Assembly: GCA_947070915.1 (NCBI GenBank) | Contig: CAMTDY010000097.1 | Span: 1 to 10,719, forward strand | Direction of reading: 5' to 3' | DNA length: 10,719 nt | Source of the DNA: an uncultured Roseburia sp. | Lineage (GTDB): Bacteria > Bacillota > Clostridia > Lachnospirales > Lachnospiraceae | Part shown: piece by piece, positions 6,850-10,719 of the stretch | Numbering within the stretch: the stretch's first letter is position 1 | Layout: every line of letters begins with the position of its first letter | The notes under the pieces: generated by a model | Seen by the model: only the letters and a program-made list of their open reading frames with translations | Databases searched by the model: none | Told to the model about the DNA's origin: nothing | Made by a program: the position numbers and the translations under genes

Positions 6850-7692
6850 GTGAAATTATCATTTACAAAGATGCATGGGACCGGGAATGACTATATATAT
6901 GTGGATCTTTTCCAGCAAAAACTGGAGAACCAGGAGGAAGTCGCAAAGGTGGTCAGTGACCGGCGTTTTGGCATCGGTTCAGACGGTCTGATCTGCATTG
7001 CTCCGTCGGAGACGGCGGACTGCCGGATGATCATGTATAATGCCGATGGCTCAGAGGGGGCGATGTGCGGCAATGGGATCCGGTGCGTGGCAAAGTATGT
7101 CTATGATCGTGGCATTGTGCCAAAGGACCATATGTCAATAGAGACAAAAAGCGGCATCAAGCAGCTGGAGCTGACCGTGGAGGAGGGAAAAGCTGTGTAT
7201 GTCAAGGTAAATATGGGAGAGGCGGTATTGAAGCCGTCGGAGATCCCGGTACAGGCGGAAGGAGAGGATTTTATCGCCCGCCAGATCGAGGCAGGGGGCA
7301 GAATGTACACCGTAACCTGCGTATCTATGGGAAATCCCCATTGCGTGGTATTTACAGAGGGGATTGACGGGCTGGATCTGGAAAAGACTGGTCCCTTGTT
7401 TGAAAACCATCCTTTGTTTCCAGACCGCATCAACACAGAATTTGTGGAAGTCATAGACGACCACACGCTGAAAATGCGGGTTTGGGAGAGGGGTTCCGGG
7501 GAAACGGTCTCCTGTGGCACAGGAACCTGTGCGGCTACGGTAGCTGCAGTGCTGAACGGACACTGTCCACGGGGAGAAGAGGTAGAAGTGAGGGTACGCG
7601 GCGGCGCGCTCTATGATACATACCTGGAAAATGGTGAGGTGCTTATGAAGGGACCCGCAACCGAGGTTTTCCAGGGTGAAATAGAGATTTAA
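6850..7692 (+). CDS. dapF: Diaminopimelate epimerase
   Basis: PLP-independent racemase that converts LL- to meso-diaminopimelate, the cross-linking residue of peptidoglycan and the precursor of lysine; cytoplasmic. Length is 280 residues, typical. Seen: N-terminal FTKMHGTGNDYIYVD; the first catalytic cysteine Cys73 in NADGSEGAMCGNGIRC (64-79, matching the family signature); GNPHCVVF (161-168); and the second catalytic cysteine Cys222 in the motif ERGSGETVSCGTGTCA (213-228). Both acid/base thiols are present, so the enzyme should be active. The start is GTG, chosen because AAAGGAG lies 8 bases upstream and the protein begins at the conserved MKLSFTKMHG. Its leader carries the motif shared with ddl. 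The FTR-like gene begins 71 bp downstream. Confidence 0.97.
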   Translation: MKLSFTKMHGTGNDYIYVDLFQQKLENQEEVAKVVSDRRFGIGSDGLICIAPSETADCRMIMYNADGSEGAMCGNGIRCVAKYVYDRGIVPKDHMSIETKSGIKQLELTVEEGKAVYVKVNMGEAVLKPSEIPVQAEGEDFIARQIEAGGRMYTVTCVSMGNPHCVVFTEGIDGLDLEKTGPLFENHPLFPDRINTEFVEVIDDHTLKMRVWERGSGETVSCGTGTCAATVAAVLNGHCPRGEEVEVRVRGGALYDTYLENGEVLMKGPATEVFQGEIEI

Positions 7693-7711
7693 CCGTTCGT
7701 TGATCCAGAAG

Positions 7712-7747
7712 GTGCCGGCGCTGTGGCACAATCCTATGAAACAGCGC
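7712..7747 (+). promoter_or_regulatory. Candidate H-type RNA pseudoknot upstream of the FTR-like gene
   Basis: Stem 1: GTGCC (7712-7716) with GGCAC (7725-7729), 5 bp. Stem 2: GCGCTGT (7718-7724) with ACAGCGC (7741-7747), 7 bp. The stems cross, giving a classic H-type layout: a 1-base first loop over the 7-bp stem, zero bases between stems (allowing coaxial stacking), and an 11-base, mostly A/T loop (7730-7740) over the 5-bp stem. It ends 5 bases before the AGAGGAAG ribosome binding site of the 66-residue gene, a good place for translational control. I do not recognise it as a known riboswitch class, and chance pairing is not excluded. Confidence 0.4.
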
Positions 7748-7763
7748 AGAAAAGAGGAAGATT

Positions 7764-7964
7764 ATGGCGATTCGGTTAAATGAGGACGAGGCAGTGGTTC
7801 AGCAGATTCAGGAAGGGCTCAAGGCGAGAGACGGCTATTGTCCCTGTGTCCTGCAGAAAAATGAGGACACAAAATGTATGTGCCGGGAATTTCGGGAACA
7901 GATCGCAGATCCGGAGTTCGAGGGCTATTGTCACTGTATGTTGTATTATAAAGAAAAAGATTGA
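7764..7964 (+). CDS. Small ferredoxin:thioredoxin reductase catalytic-chain-like protein
   Basis: A 66-residue protein with three C-x-C pairs: CPC (26-28), CMC (38-40) and CHC (56-58), followed by MLYYKE. This resembles the catalytic beta chain of ferredoxin:thioredoxin reductase (FTR), in which four cysteines hold a [4Fe-4S] cluster and two form the redox disulfide that reduces thioredoxin; the ending CHCML matches the plant and cyanobacterial chain. The pair spacing is x9 and x15, instead of the chloroplast-type x16 and x8, although the overall first-to-last span is the same. No variable (alpha) chain is present nearby. The N-terminal 20 residues look helical (NEDEAVVQQIQEGLK). AGAGGAAG lies 3 bases before the ATG. 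A thioredoxin gene starts 17 bp downstream, the obvious partner. The electron donor is inferred to be ferredoxin. FTR relation is likely; activity is unproven. Confidence 0.8.
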   Translation: MAIRLNEDEAVVQQIQEGLKARDGYCPCVLQKNEDTKCMCREFREQIADPEFEGYCHCMLYYKEKD

Positions 7965-7981
7965 GAAGATGAGGTGAAGGT

Positions 7982-8302
7982 ATGGCAGCAATTGAGTTAA
8001 ATGCAGCAAATTTTGAAGAAACGGTTTTAAAATCGAATAAGCCCGTGCTGGTGGATTTTTGGGCAGTGTGGTGCGGACCCTGTAAGATGATGTCTCCCAG
8101 GGTGGACGAGATCGCAGAGGAGCAGAAGGACCGCCTGGTCGTAGGCAAATTAAACTGTGATGAAAATATGGAGATTGCCCAGAGTTATGGAATCACAGGA
8201 ATTCCGGCATTTTTTCTCTTTAAGGGAGGAGAAGTGGTGGAGAAGGTAATGGGAGCGATGCCCAAAGGAGAGCTTCTGGCCGCTATTGAAAAACATCTTT
8301 AA
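7982..8302 (+). CDS. trxA: Thioredoxin
   Basis: A 106-residue single-domain thioredoxin that reduces protein disulfides in the cytoplasm. Seen: the active site WCGPCK (30-35, nucleophile Cys31, resolving Cys34) after the strand PVLVDFWAVW, the buried VDFWA acid (Asp25), and the cis-proline in GIPAFF (Pro75; many relatives have GIPT or SIPT here). Length and fold pattern are normal, with no signal peptide. One extra cysteine occurs (Cys59 in KLNCDEN). GAGGTG lies 5 bases upstream of the ATG. It sits 17 bp after the FTR-like gene, so the pair is almost certainly co-transcribed and may act as reductase and substrate. No flavin-type thioredoxin reductase gene is in the window. Confidence 0.95.
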   Translation: MAAIELNAANFEETVLKSNKPVLVDFWAVWCGPCKMMSPRVDEIAEEQKDRLVVGKLNCDENMEIAQSYGITGIPAFFLFKGGEVVEKVMGAMPKGELLAAIEKHL

Positions 8303-8305
8303 TCA

Positions 8306-8495
8306 GAATTGCCGGTGGTAACTAGTGTGCTGACCTGTTGGTAATTAAGCAAACCTGCTTGTCTGTTTGCCCATCTGTTACGTTGGATTTTCTAGCCGTA
8401 GCCACCGCTACGACTCGTTCATCCGCCTTGCCGATGTGTAAATATTCTTCTTAGTTTTATCAAATATCAACAGGCCAATACACTAGCCGGTAATA
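8306..8495. repeat. About 190-bp imperfect palindrome (possible MITE or long structured RNA)
   Basis: This gap holds two arms that are imperfect inverted copies of each other about one centre near 8404. The outer blocks pair in order: ATTGCCGG (8308-8315 region) with CCGGTAAT (8486-8493), CTAGTGT (8322-8328) with ACACTAG (8480-8486), and CCTGTTG (8334-8340) with CAACAGG (8468-8474). Inner blocks CATC (8372-8375) and GGAT (8385-8388) pair with GATG (8433-8436) and ATCC (8421-8424). The core is CGTAGC-CACC-GCTACG (8397-8412), a perfect 6-bp stem with a 4-base loop. There is no open reading frame of note and no transposase. It may be a non-autonomous mobile element or a transcribed hairpin. No target-site duplication was recognised. 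Confidence 0.6.
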
Positions 8496-8539
8496 CATAG
8501 GAGATTATGGAGATCACGAAATAAAGAAAAGAGGTAAGG

Positions 8540-10719
8540 ATGAAAAAAGGATTATACTTAGGGAGTAGATGCCGGGGGATTGCATGGCTGCTGGCTGCCG
8601 CCATGTTTTATACCCTTTTTCCACTGGGGGGGAATACGGTAAGATCACGGGCAGAACAGGTTGAGTATGTTGTGAGGGAAAATTCTGGAATACAGGATGC
8701 CGTGATCAGCGGGACAAGCCATGAGATCAAATTTGAAGTCCCTGCCAGGTATGATACCACAGCAAAAATTAAGGAGGCTGGTTTTACCAGGCTTCAGGTT
8801 ACATATCGTGTGGCGGAATATACCCAGAGCAGCGATGGGACAGCCGGCGCCATGGTGTTTTTTGAACATGGGGGGAAATGGGAAAATCAGTGGACCAACT
8901 TAGTGATGGGCCAGGAACTGACTACTTCCATAGATCTTACTCCATTTCTGGCCAGTGATTCCAGTGTCTCAGGAATGGGAATACAGTTTGCCAATGTATC
9001 AGGAGATATTTCCTATGAGATTATATCAGCTAAATTCACAGGAAACAAGTCGGCTGGGGAAGGGGATCCCGGTTCGTCCGGGGGAATAACTGCTCCTTCG
9101 GAAGCAAATTTTGCCAAACTTCTTCAATACTCATTATATTTTTACGATGCCAATATGTGTGGTCCGGAGGTGGAAGATCATTCTCTTGTTGCCGCCGGCA
9201 AAAAGTATGGAGATTATGAGGGATACCGGGGAAACTGCCATGTTTGCGACCAGACAGCAGATTATAATGGGAAAAAAGTGGACGTCAGCGGCGGCTACCA
9301 CGATGCGGGCGACCATGCAAAATTTAATCTTCCCCAGGCATATTCTGCGGTGACCCTTGCTCTCGCTTATACTGAATTCGGAGAGGCCTTTTCAGAAACA
9401 GGGCAGCTCTCTCATTATAAGACGGTGATGGAGCATTTTTGTGATTATTTTGTGCGCTGTACGGTCCGGGATGGTTCCGGAAAAGCAGAAGCCTACTGCT
9501 ATCAGGTGGGGGACGGGGACCGGGATCACGCCTACTGGGGGGCTCCCGAGAACCAGGAGAGCCGGGGGGACCAGGCATATTTTACCAGTTCTGCTACTCC
9601 CTGTACGGATATCGTTGGGGAGACAGCGGCGGCACTTGCCATACAGGCATATAACTTTCCGGAGGATGAGAGATCCAGGGAGTATCTGGAATGTGCGAAA
9701 GAACTTTTTGCCTATGCGGAATCCAATCCTAAGGCCTCCAGTTCTGGCAGCAAAGCAGGGAGTTTTTATTCCGGCAGCAGCTGGGAAGACGATATGGCGC
9801 TGGCGGCTGCATGGCTGTACCGTGCGACGGGCGATGCCGCATATCAGTCAAAGGCAGAGGCATATGTTCAAGATCCTGGTTTTGTTAATTGCTGGGATGA
9901 TATGAAGGCGGCAGCAGCGGCTTACAGCAGAGGATGGGATTCTATCAGGAGCAGCATTGATTCCAATGTAAATGGTAAATCCCTCAGTGACGGCTACACA
10001 TATATTCTTTCCTGGGGGTCCGCCAGATATAATACAGCCCTGCAGTTTGAGGCGCTCTGCTATGACAAAAATATGCATACCAGCCTGTATAAAGAGTGGG
10101 CAAAAGGGCAGATGAATTACCTTCTGGGACAGAATTCCATGAACCAGTGCTTTGTGGTAGGGTATAATGAAAATGCCAGTAAAAACCCCCATCACCGTGC
10201 AGCTTCTGGCTGTAACAGTTATGAAGAGTTAAATAATGGAAGCCTGCCGAACCAGAAAGTGCTTCTGGGGGCTCTTTGCGGAGGGCTCTCCGGCGGTGAT
10301 GCGGGACATGATACGGCTTCCGTCTGTGCACCGGTGAAGTATCACAGTGACGGACAGCATTTTTATCATGACGGCATTAAATGTTATACATGTAATGAGG
10401 TTACATTGGATTATAATGCTTCGCTGACTGCTTCTGCAGCAGGTTTATATACCCTGTATAAAGAGGACGGCTGCCAGATGCTGGACACGGACTATGTCAT
10501 CGATGCTTCTGCCGTATGCGGCGGGAATCCGGGAGGAAATGCTAAAACAGATGCAGAGCTTACTCCAAAGCCAGGTAAGACATCAGAGCCGACAGAAACC
10601 TTAAAGCCAATTGTAACGTCAAAACCAACTGAGACAGCGAAACCAGATGAGACATCAGAGCCAGCCGAAACATCGAAACCAGCTGGGACAGAAGAGCCGA
10701 CAGAAACCTTAAAGCCAGT
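8540..10719 (+). CDS. Secreted family 9 glycoside hydrolase (endoglucanase-type), 3' truncated by window edge
   Basis: The reading frame is open for 726 codons to the window end with no stop. Residues 1 to about 38 form a signal peptide (MKKGLYLGSRCRG, hydrophobic WLLAAAMFYTLFPL, SRAEQ). Residues about 41-168 look like a beta-sandwich module, perhaps carbohydrate-binding, that I cannot assign. A Gly/Ser/Pro linker leads to the GH9 catalytic domain (about 187-645), which hydrolyses beta-1,4-glucan by inversion: DVSGGYHDAGDHAKF (248-262) carries the paired aspartates D255 and D258, NPHHRAASG (549-557) is signature one, and CNEVTLDYNASL carries the acid Glu620. C207, C233, H234 and H254 fit the structural zinc site known in some GH9 enzymes. 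From about residue 665 runs a Thr/Pro/Glu/Lys-rich linker, so another module or anchor should follow. GAGGT lies 4 bases before the ATG. The substrate (cellulose, lichenan, xyloglucan) is not decided by sequence. Confidence 0.93.
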   Translation, partial: MKKGLYLGSRCRGIAWLLAAAMFYTLFPLGGNTVRSRAEQVEYVVRENSGIQDAVISGTSHEIKFEVPARYDTTAKIKEAGFTRLQVTYRVAEYTQSSDGTAGAMVFFEHGGKWENQWTNLVMGQELTTSIDLTPFLASDSSVSGMGIQFANVSGDISYEIISAKFTGNKSAGEGDPGSSGGITAPSEANFAKLLQYSLYFYDANMCGPEVEDHSLVAAGKKYGDYEGYRGNCHVCDQTADYNGKKVDVSGGYHDAGDHAKFNLPQAYSAVTLALAYTEFGEAFSETGQLSHYKTVMEHFCDYFVRCTVRDGSGKAEAYCYQVGDGDRDHAYWGAPENQESRGDQAYFTSSATPCTDIVGETAAALAIQAYNFPEDERSREYLECAKELFAYAESNPKASSSGSKAGSFYSGSSWEDDMALAAAWLYRATGDAAYQSKAEAYVQDPGFVNCWDDMKAAAAAYSRGWDSIRSSIDSNVNGKSLSDGYTYILSWGSARYNTALQFEALCYDKNMHTSLYKEWAKGQMNYLLGQNSMNQCFVVGYNENASKNPHHRAASGCNSYEELNNGSLPNQKVLLGALCGGLSGGDAGHDTASVCAPVKYHSDGQHFYHDGIKCYTCNEVTLDYNASLTASAAGLYTLYKEDGCQMLDTDYVIDASAVCGGNPGGNAKTDAELTPKPGKTSEPTETLKPIVTSKPTETAKPDETSEPAETSKPAGTEEPTETLKP
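10586..10717 (+). repeat. Repetitive linker coding sequence in the GH9 gene
   Basis: A 24-bp stretch encoding EPTETLKP (10586-10609) is repeated exactly at 10694-10717, 108 bp (36 codons) later. Between them, shorter T-S-x-P-x-E-T variants recur (TSKPTETAKPDETSEPAET). This is a low-complexity, extended linker typical of secreted polysaccharidases; exact DNA identity suggests recent duplication. The array runs off the window. Confidence 0.75.

Noticed and set aside
7718..7747. Intrinsic terminator after dapF (GCGCTGT / ACAGCGC stem)
   Set aside because: The stem is followed by a purine-rich ribosome binding site (AGAAAAGAGGAAG), not a T-run, so termination is unlikely; it is reported as a possible pseudoknot instead.
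8303..8539. tRNA, insertion sequence or CRISPR in the gap before the GH9 gene
   Set aside because: There is no cloverleaf or T-loop sequence, no transposase frame and no regularly spaced direct repeats; the symmetry is that of one inverted repeat.
9441..9905. 154-residue plus-strand open frame inside the GH9 gene, and a suspected frameshift in GH9
   Set aside because: Translating from 8540 gives one uninterrupted frame with all GH9 motifs in order, so there is no frameshift and the other frame is a shadow.

Overview
The window looks like chromosomal DNA of a Gram-positive anaerobe of the class Clostridia, most likely a Lachnospiraceae-type gut or rumen bacterium. This is inferred from mid-range GC content, strong purine-rich ribosome binding sites, several GTG and TTG starts, meso-diaminopimelate synthesis, a small clostridial ferredoxin-thioredoxin-reductase-like protein and a secreted family 9 glycosidase. 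I cannot name the species.

Layout. The left edge (1-483) holds the C-terminal part of a Cof-type HAD phosphatase, followed 13 bp later by uvrC (497-2335). On the opposite strand, converging on uvrC with only 8 bp between the stop codons, is a secreted cell-wall glucosaminidase carrying a copper-amine-oxidase-like N-terminal domain (2344-3699). Divergent from it is an alanine/glycine:cation symporter (3753-5042). Next comes a rightward group for peptidoglycan precursors: ddl (5238-6293), a DUF1934/YwiB-like gene (6340-6771) and dapF (6850-7692). After it lie a 66-residue ferredoxin:thioredoxin reductase catalytic-chain-like protein (7764-7964) and a thioredoxin (7982-8302). A roughly 190 bp imperfect palindrome fills the next gap. 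The window ends inside a large secreted GH9 glucanase (8540 to the right edge), whose Thr/Pro/Glu/Lys linker is cut by the window end.

How the genes fit together. The middle of the window is a cell-wall neighbourhood: a probable alanine importer, the ligase that makes D-Ala-D-Ala, the epimerase that makes meso-DAP, and a hydrolase that remodels the finished wall. The FTR-like/thioredoxin pair looks like a small redox relay, probably ferredoxin-linked. The GH9 enzyme concerns plant or beta-glucan polysaccharide use and looks functionally separate.

Non-coding signals. No stretch without a gene exceeds 300 bases; the longest gaps are 5043-5237 and 8303-8539. The most notable non-coding observations are: (1) a 25-bp near-identical sequence upstream of both ddl and dapF, each copy followed by an AT-rich hairpin; (2) a candidate H-type pseudoknot just upstream of the FTR-like gene; (3) the long palindrome after the thioredoxin gene. 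No tRNA, rRNA, CRISPR array or transposase was seen. No clearly new multi-gene system is evident; the novelty candidates are RNA or repeat elements and the small redox pair.
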